Of a stretch of DNA of 64,000 nt, positions 8,269 to 16,911 are shown one piece after another. Origin of the DNA: Candidatus Baltobacteraceae bacterium (GTDB lineage Bacteria; Vulcanimicrobiota; Vulcanimicrobiia; Vulcanimicrobiales; Vulcanimicrobiaceae); NCBI GenBank assembly GCA_036559195.1, contig DATBTN010000048.1:1-64000 (forward strand), read 5' to 3'. A program made the translations under genes and the position numbers. Below the pieces are notes generated by a model. That model was not told where the DNA came from. It did not search any database and saw only the letters and a program-made list of their open reading frames with translations. How positions within the stretch are numbered: the first letter of the stretch is position 1; every line of letters begins with the position of its first letter.

Positions 8269-8408
8269 GTCCTTCGACAGGCTCGTCCTTCGGACGGGCT
8301 CGTCCTTCGACAAGCTCAGGATGACAAAGGGGGGGCGTTCTTCTTCTTTTGTCATGCTGAGCCTGTCGAAGCATGAGCTTGTCGAAGCATGAGCTTGTCG
8401 AAGCATGG
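8269..8408. repeat. Dispersed palindromic repeat cluster (locus B)
   Basis: Several units of the CTTCGACAGGCTC / GAGCTTGTCGAAG family lie in both orientations between two convergent genes. They include a tandem GCATGAGCTTGTCGAA repeated at about 8371 and 8387. The inverted arms could form a bidirectional transcript end. Confidence 0.85.
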
Positions 8409-8414
8409 GGCTTG

Positions 8415-10022
8415 TTAGGACGGAAGGCAGAGGTGGTGGCGCTCGAGCCACGCCCGGGCATGGCCGGCTTTTTCGGCGTTGCGGAACGCGCGCCATTGGG
8501 CTTCGGCACCGGGTAGAACCTTCTGCGGATCGGTCTCGTACACGATCCATTGCGCGTTAGGATTTATGACCGGGAAACGCGCCATCCACGCGCAGAGTTC
8601 GACGTTGCGACTGAAGCGGTTCTTCTCGATGTCGACGAAGTAACGCGCGCCCTTGCGAATCGCGCTCTGTTCGTCGAAGGGCGTCCAAAGATACGGATCC
8701 TCTTCCCATCCGTAGCGATGAATGTAGTATAAAATCGAGGGATCGTAGTGACCCATCACGATCAACGCGTTCGGAGCCAGCGTCCGATCGAGCGCGATTG
8801 CATTGCGATAGACGCTCTTTGAGTAGGCGTAATACGGCTTCGCGATCGCGCGATTCTGCTCCACCGCGAGTGCGAGTAAGAGCACGCCGGCGAGTGCGGC
8901 CCCAACCTTGTAGGGACGCGCGAGCGCACTGGCGGCGAACGCGCAAGCGACGCGTGCGAGGAATGCGGCTCCCGTCAGCGCCGCAAGCGGCAGCAGCAGG
9001 TACATGTAGTAGTCCACGCGTTCGACGGTCACGACGACGTACGTATAGAGCAGGCCGCCGGCGAGCCAGCCCCAGAGCAGCGCGCGAGAGCGTGCGGCGC
9101 GCGGAAAGAAGATGAAGCCGAGCAGCCCGAGCGCCGTGCAGACCGGGCCGAGCATCGTCCACGTCAGCATGCCGAGAACCTGACGAAAGCGCGCCCATTT
9201 CAAGGCGAAACCCGCCGTCGTGGTTGCGGCGGCCCGCAGCGCGGGAATCACGTGCAGCGTGGTGATACCGCTCGCCCAGTGCCACTCCGCGTGCGCCGCG
9301 ACCGCCTTGTCGTAGGCGTACAAGAGCACGAGCGGCACCACGACGAGCATGGCGATGCCGGCCCAACGCATCGTGCGTCCGTCGCGCAGCCGCTGCGCGA
9401 TCGTCGCGGCGAGCGGCACGAGCGCGGCAAGCGAGACCGGCTTAGCCAGATACGCTAGAGCTAGCAGAGCCGTTGCACCGCCGACCCGGCGCCAGCCCAG
9501 CGTCTCGTCGTCCACCAGCAATCGCGCAATCGCATACAGCGCTACGGTGAGGAAGAACACCATCGTCGTGTCGGGCATGAACGTGCGGCCGTAGTAGAAA
9601 CTTCCCGGCATGATTGTGAAGAGTAACGCTGCAAAAAGCCCGGCGAGCGGACTCGTGAAGAGCCAACGCCCGAAGAATCCGAGAGCGGCAACGGTCCCGA
9701 GCGAAAACGCCATGGTGATCAGCCGTCCGAAGATCTCGTGGACGCCCAGAATCTTATAGAAGATCGCCGCCAAGAATGGAACGATCTGCAGTTCCAGCTC
9801 GACGTAGTTGGGCGGCGGCCCGTTGTAGTTCGTCTGCGGATAGAGCAGGTTGAACTGCAACTGCGCGAAGTTCCGCGCGATCGACGCCGTGTCGCCCTGG
9901 CGCCAGCCCGGATGATCGAGAATCGGATCGTGGATGCCCTTCAGACGCAGGGCCAATGCCAACAGAAGGATCGCGCCCAGGCCGATCCGCCACCAGAGGG
10001 CGGCAGATAAACCGAGGATCAA
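8415..10022 (-). CDS. Membrane glycosyltransferase, GT39/GT83-like (ArnT/PMT superfamily)
   Basis: A polytopic protein of about 535 aa. It has an early Asp-containing loop (HPGWRQGDTASIARNF, the expected DE/GD position of GT-C enzymes), about ten hydrophobic segments, and a soluble C-terminal domain (from about LAPNALIVMGHYDPSI). Such enzymes transfer a sugar from a polyprenyl-phosphate donor on the periplasmic face. I prefer TTG 10022, which overlaps the upstream GtrA stop as TTGA, like the other couplings in this genome; TTG 10043 is an alternative. It is the third gene of a coupled module with the GtrA and PIG-V-like genes. Confidence 0.85.
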   Translation of the reverse strand: MILGLSAALWWRIGLGAILLLALALRLKGIHDPILDHPGWRQGDTASIARNFAQLQFNLLYPQTNYNGPPPNYVELELQIVPFLAAIFYKILGVHEIFGRLITMAFSLGTVAALGFFGRWLFTSPLAGLFAALLFTIMPGSFYYGRTFMPDTTMVFFLTVALYAIARLLVDDETLGWRRVGGATALLALAYLAKPVSLAALVPLAATIAQRLRDGRTMRWAGIAMLVVVPLVLLYAYDKAVAAHAEWHWASGITTLHVIPALRAAATTTAGFALKWARFRQVLGMLTWTMLGPVCTALGLLGFIFFPRAARSRALLWGWLAGGLLYTYVVVTVERVDYYMYLLLPLAALTGAAFLARVACAFAASALARPYKVGAALAGVLLLALAVEQNRAIAKPYYAYSKSVYRNAIALDRTLAPNALIVMGHYDPSILYYIHRYGWEEDPYLWTPFDEQSAIRKGARYFVDIEKNRFSRNVELCAWMARFPVINPNAQWIVYETDPQKVLPGAEAQWRAFRNAEKAGHARAWLERHHLCLPS

Positions 10023-10432
10023 TTTACGTGCTTGAACGTCCAATATTTATTCAGGAAGAAGTTGACGAACACGCCGGCCGCGGTAGCGGCAAACCAGATC
10101 GTCGTGAAGTGATCGAAGTGTTGCTCGGCCGCGACCCAAAAAATCAATTTGCCGAAGAGCAACGCGATGAAGGAGACCGTGAGAAACTGCGCGCCTTCCA
10201 CGAGCGCGTTGCGCTCGGAACGAAACGTCCAAATGCGGTTGAGGAAGTAATTCGAAAAACCGCCCGCCATGAACCCGATCGCGAAGTCGGTAAAATCGGA
10301 GTAGCGCGCGCGGTCGTGCAGGATGTGCGCGACGATCGCGTTGATCGCCAAACCCGAGACGCCGACGATTCCAAACTTGACGAACTGACGAACGCCGCGG
10401 CGCTGTGCGAGACCGCCGATCGAATTATGCAA
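10019..10432 (-). CDS. GtrA family membrane protein
   Basis: This small protein (about 137 aa) has four hydrophobic segments and the GtrA signature: QFVKFGIVGVSGLAINAIV near the start, SNYFLNRIWTF in the middle, and VNFFLNKYWTF at the end. GtrA proteins are thought to help flip polyprenyl-linked sugars used by GT-C glycosyltransferases. The start is probably TTG 10432, overlapping the upstream PIG-V-like stop by 8 nt; the frame stays open to 10501 but the added residues are not GtrA-like. Its position between two GT-C enzymes supports a donor-supply role. Confidence 0.9.
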   Translation of the reverse strand: MHNSIGGLAQRRGVRQFVKFGIVGVSGLAINAIVAHILHDRARYSDFTDFAIGFMAGGFSNYFLNRIWTFRSERNALVEGAQFLTVSFIALLFGKLIFWVAAEQHFDHFTTIWFAATAAGVFVNFFLNKYWTFKHVN

Positions 10433-11909
10433 CCCAATACCAATCTGCGAACAAAACGGTGAAGAGACCCAGAAGCGGCAGCGAAAACGCGACGATCGCA
10501 TTGTTCGCGCCGGGGCGGCGCCCCCAGAGCGCGAGGATCACGAACATCGGGAAGAGCACGAGCGCGAAGCGGGGCATGCTCATCAGGCTCGAGGTCGACA
10601 TCGGCACGAGAATCGAGAGTCCCATGTACGCGATATACGACGGTTTGAGTTTGCGCCAGCCGGCGATGAGAACGCCGATCATCAGCGCGGTGAAGACCAG
10701 TTCGAGCAACTGCTGCGCGACCGTCAGACCCGCGGTCGCATGCTCGATCTTTCCGAATGTCGCGATGACCGAGGTCCAGGGCGCCGCAAAGTGGCGATTC
10801 CAGTGGCTCTGGACGTGCGAGAAGTAGAGCGGGTCGCCGTTGAGCACCCAAAGATAGCCCATATAGAGCGCGAGTCCGAGCGGAATGAGGGCGATGAAAA
10901 AGAGTTTGCGCACGCCGGAAGCCAGGTCGTTGCGGTACGCGCCGTACCATTCGATCGCAAACGGAACCACCAGCAGCACGCCCTCGACGCGCGTCATGGC
11001 CGCAAAGAGCCCGATGAGCCCGGCCAGCCACCATTTGTGCTCGCGCATATAGTAGAACGACGCAACCGTCAGCAGGAAGAAGAGCGCTTCGGTGTAGACC
11101 GCGGAGAAGAAGACCGCCGTCGGAAAGATCGAGACGTAAAAGATCGCGCGCCGTGCGACCGTGCGATCGAACTCGTGCTCGACGAGTTTGTAGAGGAAGA
11201 TCAAGCCGAAGAAAAACGCCGTCGTCGAAATGAGCAAGCCGGCGATAAGGTAGTTCCCGGCGGGATGACCGAGCAGCCGAATCAAGTACGGATAGAGAGG
11301 GAAGAATGCCATGTCCGTGCCGTGATAGCCGTTATGCGCGATGTCGAGATAGTGGACGGCATCCCAGCGGCTCCAAACGTTGAGCAGGAGGTGGCGCGAC
11401 TCCTCAACGTGCGTGCCGGCGCGCTGACCGATCGTTACCGCGGCGAGTTCGGCGATGACGATGATGGCGAAGCGCGTGATGGCGAAGTCCACGAGCACGT
11501 CGCGAACGGTCGCGTTAAAACGCGCGGCGATGAGAATCTTCGCGATCAAGAAGATGCCCGCGCAGACGACCGCCAGCGCCGCACCGCGCGTGATCGCGAT
11601 CGGCAGCGCGAACGACAGCCAGAGCAATACGAACGGGATCCACGTGAGCGCGTCGTACTGCAGCGAGCGATCGAGTTTCACGCCGCAGCGCCGTGCGAAG
11701 TATCCGCCGTAGGCGGTCCAGGCCCACACCACGAGAACGGCGGCGAGCACGACGCTTACCGGGAGCCCGATTTCGGAGATGGCGGCGTTTTGGATGGGTA
11801 CGAGCATTTCGTACCAGATGAAGAATCCGAGCGTTAGCCCGGCCGCCACGACGGCCGCGAGCGGACCCCAACCGGCCACAAAAAGCGAGCCGCTGTGAGG
11901 AAAGCGCAT
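10425..11909 (-). CDS. PIG-V-like integral membrane mannosyltransferase
   Basis: A 494-aa polytopic GT-C protein. The conserved NVWSRWDAVHYLDIAHNGY followed by FFPLYPYLIRLLG is the hallmark of bacterial PIG-V-like mannosyltransferases; the Asp in WSRWD is the likely catalytic site. The C-terminal SMSTSSLMSMPRFALVLFP-type segment is also family-typical. The start is ATG 11909; the open frame further upstream overlaps the glpX start and is not conserved. It leads the three-gene module that continues with GtrA and the GT39-like enzyme. Together these probably build or decorate a polyprenyl-linked glycan. The sugar identity is not determinable here. Confidence 0.85.
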   Translation of the reverse strand: MRFPHSGSLFVAGWGPLAAVVAAGLTLGFFIWYEMLVPIQNAAISEIGLPVSVVLAAVLVVWAWTAYGGYFARRCGVKLDRSLQYDALTWIPFVLLWLSFALPIAITRGAALAVVCAGIFLIAKILIAARFNATVRDVLVDFAITRFAIIVIAELAAVTIGQRAGTHVEESRHLLLNVWSRWDAVHYLDIAHNGYHGTDMAFFPLYPYLIRLLGHPAGNYLIAGLLISTTAFFFGLIFLYKLVEHEFDRTVARRAIFYVSIFPTAVFFSAVYTEALFFLLTVASFYYMREHKWWLAGLIGLFAAMTRVEGVLLVVPFAIEWYGAYRNDLASGVRKLFFIALIPLGLALYMGYLWVLNGDPLYFSHVQSHWNRHFAAPWTSVIATFGKIEHATAGLTVAQQLLELVFTALMIGVLIAGWRKLKPSYIAYMGLSILVPMSTSSLMSMPRFALVLFPMFVILALWGRRPGANNAIVAFSLPLLGLFTVLFADWYWVA

Positions 11910-11995
11910 TTGCGTGGGAGAGCTATCGACCTGTGCTGACACGACCCAATGGCAGTTAAAAGGAATCAATCCGCTTCCCTTGTAGCCTGGGGAGC

Positions 11996-12979
11996 ATGGC
12001 AACCGTGATCGCACGGCCGGCGACGAGCCCGGTCGGAACGTTGGACTTCGTGAAGGTCACCGAGAGTGCGGCCTTGGCTGCATCGCGGTGGATGGGTCGC
12101 GGCGAGCGCGATAGCGCCGACGGAGCGGCCGTTGAAAGCATGCGCGAAGCACTCAACGAGATGGCGATCTCGGGCCGCATCGTGATCGGCGAAGGCGAAC
12201 GCGACGAGGCGCCGATGCTCTTTATCGGCGAGCAACTCGGACGCGGCGGCTTTGAAGTCGATATCGCAGTCGATCCGGTCGAGGGGACCAATCTGGTAGC
12301 CAACGGCCTCCCCAATTCGATTGCCGTCATGGCGATTGCGGAACGCGGCGGCCTGCTCAACGCTCCCGATACCTATATGAAGAAACTCGCCGTCGGTCCG
12401 CGAGCGGCGCCGTACGTGCACATCGATGCGACGGTGCGAGACAATCTGCAAGCGGTCGCGAACGCCCTCGATAAACCGGTCAACGAAGTAACCGTGGTGA
12501 TTCTCGATCGTCCGCGCCACGCGCAGCTCATCGATGAGGTGCGGCGCGCCGGTGCGCGCATCAAGCTGATCTCCGACGGGGATGTGGACGCGTGCATCGC
12601 CACGGCCGTCGACGGAACGGGCGTTCACGTGGCGATGGGCACCGGCGGCGCGCCCGAGGGCGTGCTCGCGGCGGCGGCCCTCAAATGCCTGGGCGGCAAT
12701 TTCATGGGGCGTCTGGAGTGGCGTAGCGAGCACGAGATCGAACGCGCGCGGGCGATGGGCATCGGCGATATCGATCGCATCTACACGATCGACGATCTCG
12801 TGAAGGGCCACAACCTGGTCTTCTGTGCGACCGGAATTACCGACGGCGATCTCGTGCGCGGCGTCCGATTCTACGGGAACCACGCGAAAACGCATTCGGT
12901 GCTCGTCCAAGGCGACGGCACCGTGCGTTTCATCGAATCCACGCACCGCATGAGCGCGCGGCCCGCGCATGTGAAATAG
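11996..12979 (+). CDS. glpX: Class II fructose-1,6-bisphosphatase
   Basis: Catalyses the gluconeogenic (or Calvin-cycle, if present) hydrolysis of fructose-1,6-bisphosphate. The 327-aa protein carries VIGEGERDEAPML and DIAVDPVEGTNLVA, the metal and phosphate sites of the GlpX/SBPase family, plus MGTGGAPEGVLAAAALK. GGGGAG sits only 1 nt before the ATG, too close for a Shine-Dalgarno role. A TAGCCT 7 nt upstream of the ATG could be the -10 box of a leaderless transcript. It is divergent from the glycosyltransferase module and is followed after 41 nt by the reductase gene. Confidence 0.96.
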   Translation: MATVIARPATSPVGTLDFVKVTESAALAASRWMGRGERDSADGAAVESMREALNEMAISGRIVIGEGERDEAPMLFIGEQLGRGGFEVDIAVDPVEGTNLVANGLPNSIAVMAIAERGGLLNAPDTYMKKLAVGPRAAPYVHIDATVRDNLQAVANALDKPVNEVTVVILDRPRHAQLIDEVRRAGARIKLISDGDVDACIATAVDGTGVHVAMGTGGAPEGVLAAAALKCLGGNFMGRLEWRSEHEIERARAMGIGDIDRIYTIDDLVKGHNLVFCATGITDGDLVRGVRFYGNHAKTHSVLVQGDGTVRFIESTHRMSARPAHVK

Positions 12980-13020
12980 CGGGCTCAACCTTTCCCGCGC
13001 CGGCGGCGTTGTAGAATGCG

Positions 13021-14454
13021 ATGAAACGCGTACAGTACGATTTGCTCGTGATCGGCGCCGGCTCCGGCGGCTATGCCGCCGCGCGCACGGCCCACGACCT
13101 GGGATCGAACGTCGCGCTCGTGGATCACGGCCCCCTGGGCGGCCTGTGTATCCTGCGCGGCTGTATGCCGAGCAAAGCGCTGCTGGCCTCGAGCGATGCC
13201 GTGGGCGATATGCGCGACGCTGCCGAGCTGGGCGTGCGGGCCGGCGAAATCTCGATCGACTTCGAGCAAATCATGCGTCGCAAACACCGCCTGATCCGCG
13301 AGTTTGCCGACTATCGAATCGAAGGCATCCGCAAGTTTCCGCTCTACGAAGGCGTTGCGAGTTTTCTCTCGCCGCGCGAAGTGCGGGTGGGTGCCGATAC
13401 GATTCTCACGGCCGATACCTTCATCATCGCGACCGGCAGCGTCGTGGCGCCTGCGGTGATTCCGGGTCTTCGCGAGGCGGGGTTCATCGATAGCGACGGG
13501 GCGCTCGAGCTTCGCGAATTGCCGAAGTCGCTGGTGGTGCTTGGCGGCGGCTACATCGGATGCGAACTCGGACAATTCTTCGCGCGCATGGGTGTGAGGG
13601 TGACGATCGTGCTGCGCAGCAAGCATTTGCTCTCGGGCGAAGACGACGATATCGGCGACGCGCTGACCGAGTACTATCGCGAAGACGGAATCGAGGTGCT
13701 GACGCAAACGCACGCCGTCCGCGTGAGCGCGAGCGGCGGCCAAAAGATCGTGCACTGCGAAACCAATGGCGTCGAGGGTGAGGTAGCCGCCGACGAGATT
13801 CTCTACTGTTTGGGGCGCGTGCCGAATTTCGAGGGTCTGGATCTCGATAAGGCTAACGTGCCGTGCCATCACATTACGGGCATCGAGGTGGACGATCGAT
13901 TGCGTACCTGCAATCCCGACGTGTACGCCATCGGCGACGTTACGGGAACGCACATGCTCGTGCACGTTGCGATCTATCAAGGCGAGATCGCCGCGCGCAA
14001 CGCCGTCACCGGCGGCGCCGAACGCGCCACGTACGATTTGGTCAAAACGCATACCGTCTTTAGCGAACCGCAGGTCGCCGTCGTCGGCGAGACCGAGCGC
14101 GAGCTGCGGGCGGCCGGTACGGCCTACGTCAAGGGCGTCTACGACTTCGCCGAGCACGGCAAGGCGATGTGTTTGAACAAGACCAAGGGCTTCGTTAAGG
14201 TGATGGCCTGCCCCGATTCCGGAAAGATTCTGGGTGCGGCGATTCTCGGTCCCTGGGGATCCGATCTCATTCACGAAATGATCGTGGCGATGTCGTACAA
14301 CGCAACCGTGCAAGAATTCATCAAGATTCCCCACCTGCATCCCACACTCGCGGAGATCTGGACCTATCCGGCCGAGGAGTGCGCGGCCAAACTCGGTATG
14401 GCGGCTGCGGGCGAGATCGAGCCGGAGGTGGCCGTCGGTGGAACCGCCGGTTAG
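13021..14454 (+). CDS. Pyridine nucleotide-disulfide oxidoreductase, dihydrolipoamide dehydrogenase-like
   Basis: A class I FAD flavoprotein of 477 aa: N-terminal GAGSGGYAAA dinucleotide motif, redox pair Cys43-x4-Cys48 (GGLCILRGCMPSK, where the classical form is GGTCLNVGCIPSK), NAD-binding GGGYIGCELGQF, FAD-binding YAIGDVTGTHMLVHVA, and the C-terminal HPTLAE catalytic His-Glu. This is the dihydrolipoamide dehydrogenase/mercuric reductase fold. The altered GGLCILRG loop and the lack of a neighbouring E2 gene leave the substrate open: it may be Lpd or a soluble thiol reductase. The end overlaps the next gene by 17 nt. Confidence 0.9.
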   Translation: MKRVQYDLLVIGAGSGGYAAARTAHDLGSNVALVDHGPLGGLCILRGCMPSKALLASSDAVGDMRDAAELGVRAGEISIDFEQIMRRKHRLIREFADYRIEGIRKFPLYEGVASFLSPREVRVGADTILTADTFIIATGSVVAPAVIPGLREAGFIDSDGALELRELPKSLVVLGGGYIGCELGQFFARMGVRVTIVLRSKHLLSGEDDDIGDALTEYYREDGIEVLTQTHAVRVSASGGQKIVHCETNGVEGEVAADEILYCLGRVPNFEGLDLDKANVPCHHITGIEVDDRLRTCNPDVYAIGDVTGTHMLVHVAIYQGEIAARNAVTGGAERATYDLVKTHTVFSEPQVAVVGETERELRAAGTAYVKGVYDFAEHGKAMCLNKTKGFVKVMACPDSGKILGAAILGPWGSDLIHEMIVAMSYNATVQEFIKIPHLHPTLAEIWTYPAEECAAKLGMAAAGEIEPEVAVGGTAG

Positions 14455-15382
14455 CTTGGCGCGCGCGAGTGCCGGCGTTCGCGTCGCGATCGTCCAGACG
14501 AAACCGCAGAAGGGCCGCTACGCGGAAAACCTGCGCGACTTGCGCGAGATCTTCGCGCAGCTTGCCGGCGGCGACGAACCGCCCGATCTGGTGGTCTTAC
14601 CCGAGGCGGCGCTGACCGGGTACTTTCTCGAAGGCGCCGTCTACGAATTGGCCTTGGAACGCGACCGTTTTGTGGCGGATCTTTCGGCGGCGTGGTTTGC
14701 CGCCGGCGGCGATCGCGAAGTCGACATCGTCTGCGGGTACTACGAAAACGACGGCGGGACGTATTACAACAGCGCCGTGTATCTGCATCTCGGGCCGCAG
14801 CGCGCGATCGAGTGCATCGGAAATCATCGCAAGATGTTCCTGCCGACGTACGGCGTTTTCGACGAGGAGCGCTTTCTCTCGCGAGGCCGGCGCCTGCGAA
14901 CGTTTCCCACGCGTTTCGGTACTGCCGCGCTGCTGATCTGCGAGGACGTGTGGCATTCCATCATGCCGACGATCGCCGCGATCAAGGGCGCGCGTCTGTT
15001 GATCGTTCCGAGCGCCGCCCCCGGCCGTGGGATCGAAGATGGCGAAGAGCTCGCCTCGGTCGCGCGCTGGCGCGAGATCCTCTGCGCGATCGCGGCCGAG
15101 CACGGCGTTTACGTGCTCTACGCGGGGCTTGCGGGATTCGAGGGCGGCAAGGGAATGACGGGATCGTCGTGCGTCATCGATCCGCGCGGACGCATCGTCG
15201 TGCAGGCGCCGCCGCTCGGCGCGTGCATCGTGCGGGCGACGATCGATTCGCGCGAGATCGATCTCGCGCGCGCCTCGTTGCCGTTGCTCGGCGATTTGAG
15301 CGCCGTGCTGCCCGATCTGCTTCTCGACGAAACGCTGCCGCTTCCCCGCGGCGCGACGAGGCAAGATGCTGCCGATCGTTGA
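14438..15382 (+). CDS. Nitrilase-superfamily amidase, probable glutaminase subunit of NAD synthetase
   Basis: The catalytic triad of the carbon-nitrogen hydrolase superfamily is complete: Glu56 (VLPEAALTGY), Lys132 (NHRKMFLPTYG) and Cys168 (LICEDVW). The HRKMFLPTYGVFDEERF segment matches glutamine-hydrolysing domains of NadE. In most bacteria with glutamine-dependent NAD synthetase this domain is fused to the synthetase; here the two are separate genes overlapping by 17 nt. It probably feeds ammonia to the downstream NadE. A stand-alone amidase role is the main alternative. The start overlaps the upstream reductase. Confidence 0.87.
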   Translation: MEPPVSLARASAGVRVAIVQTKPQKGRYAENLRDLREIFAQLAGGDEPPDLVVLPEAALTGYFLEGAVYELALERDRFVADLSAAWFAAGGDREVDIVCGYYENDGGTYYNSAVYLHLGPQRAIECIGNHRKMFLPTYGVFDEERFLSRGRRLRTFPTRFGTAALLICEDVWHSIMPTIAAIKGARLLIVPSAAPGRGIEDGEELASVARWREILCAIAAEHGVYVLYAGLAGFEGGKGMTGSSCVIDPRGRIVVQAPPLGACIVRATIDSREIDLARASLPLLGDLSAVLPDLLLDETLPLPRGATRQDAADR

Positions 15383-16217
15383 GGCGCCGCGCGACGAGTT
15401 CGCGCACGCGCCTACGATCAACGCGCGCGTTGCGGCCGAGTGGCTCGAAGCATTTCTGCACGACGAATTGATCGTGCGGCGGTCGATTCCGCGCGCGGTG
15501 ATCGGGCTCTCGGGCGGCGTGGATTCGGCAGTGACCGCGTATCTCTGCGCTCGCGCGCTCGGAGCGCAGAACGTGTACGCGATTCGCATGCCGTACGCGA
15601 CCTCGAGCCCGAGCAGCCTGGCCGACGCGCAGTCGGTCATCGACGCGCTCGGAATTCACGAACGTACGATCGAGATTTCGGCCGCGGTCGACGGCTATCT
15701 GCAATTCGAACCCGATGCCGACGCGCGCCGGCGCGGCAACGTGATGGCCCGTACGCGCATGCTCGTGCTCTTCGATCAGTCGGCGAAGCTGGGCGCGCTG
15801 CCGATCGGAACCGGCAACAAAACCGAACGGCTGCTCGGCTATTTTACCTGGCATGCCGACGACACGCCGCCGGTCAATCCGCTCGGCGACCTCTTCAAAA
15901 CGCAAGTCTGGGGCCTCGCACGGTATCTGGGCGTGCCCGAAGCGATCGTCGCCAAGGCTCCGAGCGCGGATTTGGAGGCCGACCAGACCGATGAGGGCGA
16001 TTTGGGCATCTCGTACGCGCGCGCCGATGCGATCCTCGCGCAATTGCTCGTCGGGTATACCGACGCACAATTGGTCGAACGCGGCTTCGCGCTCGAAGAC
16101 GTGCGCCTCGTGCGCCGCCGCGTCGACGGCACCCATTGGAAGCGTCATCTCCCCACCACGGCCATGCTCACCAACACCGCCATCAACGAATTCTACTTGC
16201 GCCCCGTGGATTTTTAG
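15366..16217 (+). CDS. nadE: NAD(+) synthase
   Basis: Converts deamido-NAD to NAD in the last step of NAD synthesis. The 283-aa protein shows the PP-loop SGGVDS at 49-54, the conserved GTGNKTERLLGYFTWHADD stretch, and PSADLEADQTDEGDLG, all typical of the synthetase domain. It lacks the N-terminal glutaminase domain, which is supplied by the upstream overlapping gene. The final residues (INEFYLRP) are typical of the C-terminus. Only 2 nt separate its stop from the operator-like repeats in front of the toxin-antitoxin genes. Confidence 0.95.
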   Translation: MLPIVEAPRDEFAHAPTINARVAAEWLEAFLHDELIVRRSIPRAVIGLSGGVDSAVTAYLCARALGAQNVYAIRMPYATSSPSSLADAQSVIDALGIHERTIEISAAVDGYLQFEPDADARRRGNVMARTRMLVLFDQSAKLGALPIGTGNKTERLLGYFTWHADDTPPVNPLGDLFKTQVWGLARYLGVPEAIVAKAPSADLEADQTDEGDLGISYARADAILAQLLVGYTDAQLVERGFALEDVRLVRRRVDGTHWKRHLPTTAMLTNTAINEFYLRPVDF

Positions 16218-16219
16218 CC

Positions 16220-16241
16220 TAGACTAGTCAATAGACTAGTC
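16220..16241 (+). promoter_or_regulatory. Direct repeats, candidate antitoxin operator
   Basis: Two copies of TAGACTAGTC lie 12 bp apart (16220-16229 and 16232-16241); each contains the palindrome ACTAGT. They sit immediately before the Shine-Dalgarno AAGGAGGA (16243-16250) of the antitoxin gene. Phd/YefM-type antitoxins autoregulate by binding such sites, so this is a likely autoregulatory operator. Confidence 0.65.
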
Positions 16242-16258
16242 GAAGGAGGACCATTCGC

Positions 16259-16507
16259 GTGAAAACCATTGGCGCCTACGAGGCCAAAACGCATCTACCG
16301 CGGCTTTTGGACGAAGTGGCTGCGGGCGAAAGCATAACGATAACCAAACGCGGCATACCCGTTGCCGTCCTGAGTCCGGCGAGCGTCAAGCCGAATCGCG
16401 AAGAGCAAGTTCGCCTGTTTCGTGAGTGGCGCGACGCGCACGGTCCACGGTTAAATATGACCTCGCAAGAAATAAAAGACCTCGTTACGCGAGGCCGTCG
16501 CCATTGA
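16259..16507 (+). CDS. Phd/YefM-family antitoxin
   Basis: An 82-aa protein with the Phd/YefM N-terminal DNA-binding fold: IGAYEAKTHLPRLLDEVAAGESITITKRGIPVAVLSP is the classical prevent-host-death pattern. The C-terminal tail (REEQVRLFREWRDAHGPRL and on) would wrap the toxin. The start is GTG 16259 with a strong Shine-Dalgarno AAGGAGGA and upstream operator-like direct repeats. The stop overlaps the toxin start as TTGA. It neutralises the PIN toxin encoded next. Confidence 0.93.
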   Translation: MKTIGAYEAKTHLPRLLDEVAAGESITITKRGIPVAVLSPASVKPNREEQVRLFREWRDAHGPRLNMTSQEIKDLVTRGRRH

Positions 16508-16911
16508 GTTGCGTGGTCGATGCCTCGATATCGATTAGCTGGTGTTTCCAAGACGAAACGTCGTCCCGCTCGGAGCGCCTACTTGACGGTGTCTTGAGCG
16601 ACGGGGCGATCGTTCCGGTCATTTGGCCGCTTGAGGTTATCAACGCATTTGTGAGCGCAGAAGCGGCAAAGCGCATAGTGGTTGACGAGCGCAATACCCA
16701 ACTCGCATTTCTCATGAACCTGCCCATCTCCATCGATGGCCCTCCGGGAATCGATGAATCGCGCGAAATCGCAATGTTGGCGCGTGCCTATAATCTCACC
16801 GCGTACGATTCGGCATACCTTCGATTGGCTCAACGCATGGGGCTACCCCTGGCTACCGATGATAAAGCACTTGTTCGTGTGGCTCGCACTGTGGGTGTTG
16901 CGTTATTGTGA
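16504..16911 (+). CDS. vapC: PIN-domain toxin, VapC-like ribonuclease
   Basis: A 135-aa PIN protein. The acidic metal site is intact: Asp6 (SCVVDASIS), Glu44 (WPLEVINAF), Asp102 (LTAYDSAYLRLA) and Asp119/120 (LATDDKAL). VapC toxins cleave tRNA or rRNA when freed from their antitoxin. TTG 16504 overlaps the antitoxin stop in a TTGA; the frame is open further upstream, but those residues are not PIN-like. The stop in turn overlaps the GTG of the siroheme-type gene, so the toxin is embedded in a translationally coupled run of metabolic genes, which is unusual. Confidence 0.93.
   Translation: MSCVVDASISISWCFQDETSSRSERLLDGVLSDGAIVPVIWPLEVINAFVSAEAAKRIVVDERNTQLAFLMNLPISIDGPPGIDESREIAMLARAYNLTAYDSAYLRLAQRMGLPLATDDKALVRVARTVGVALL

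Noticed and set aside
8269-8408. A CRISPR-like look of the tandem GAGCTTGTCGAAGCAT units
   Set aside because: The units are adjacent without unique spacers and occur in both orientations, which fits a palindromic repeat family rather than CRISPR.
13012-13017. TAGAAT just before the reductase start as a leaderless -10 box
   Set aside because: Only 3 nt separate it from the ATG, so transcription would start inside the gene.
12985-14340. A 451-codon minus-strand frame opposite the reductase gene
   Set aside because: Antisense shadow of a gene with intact redox and dinucleotide motifs.
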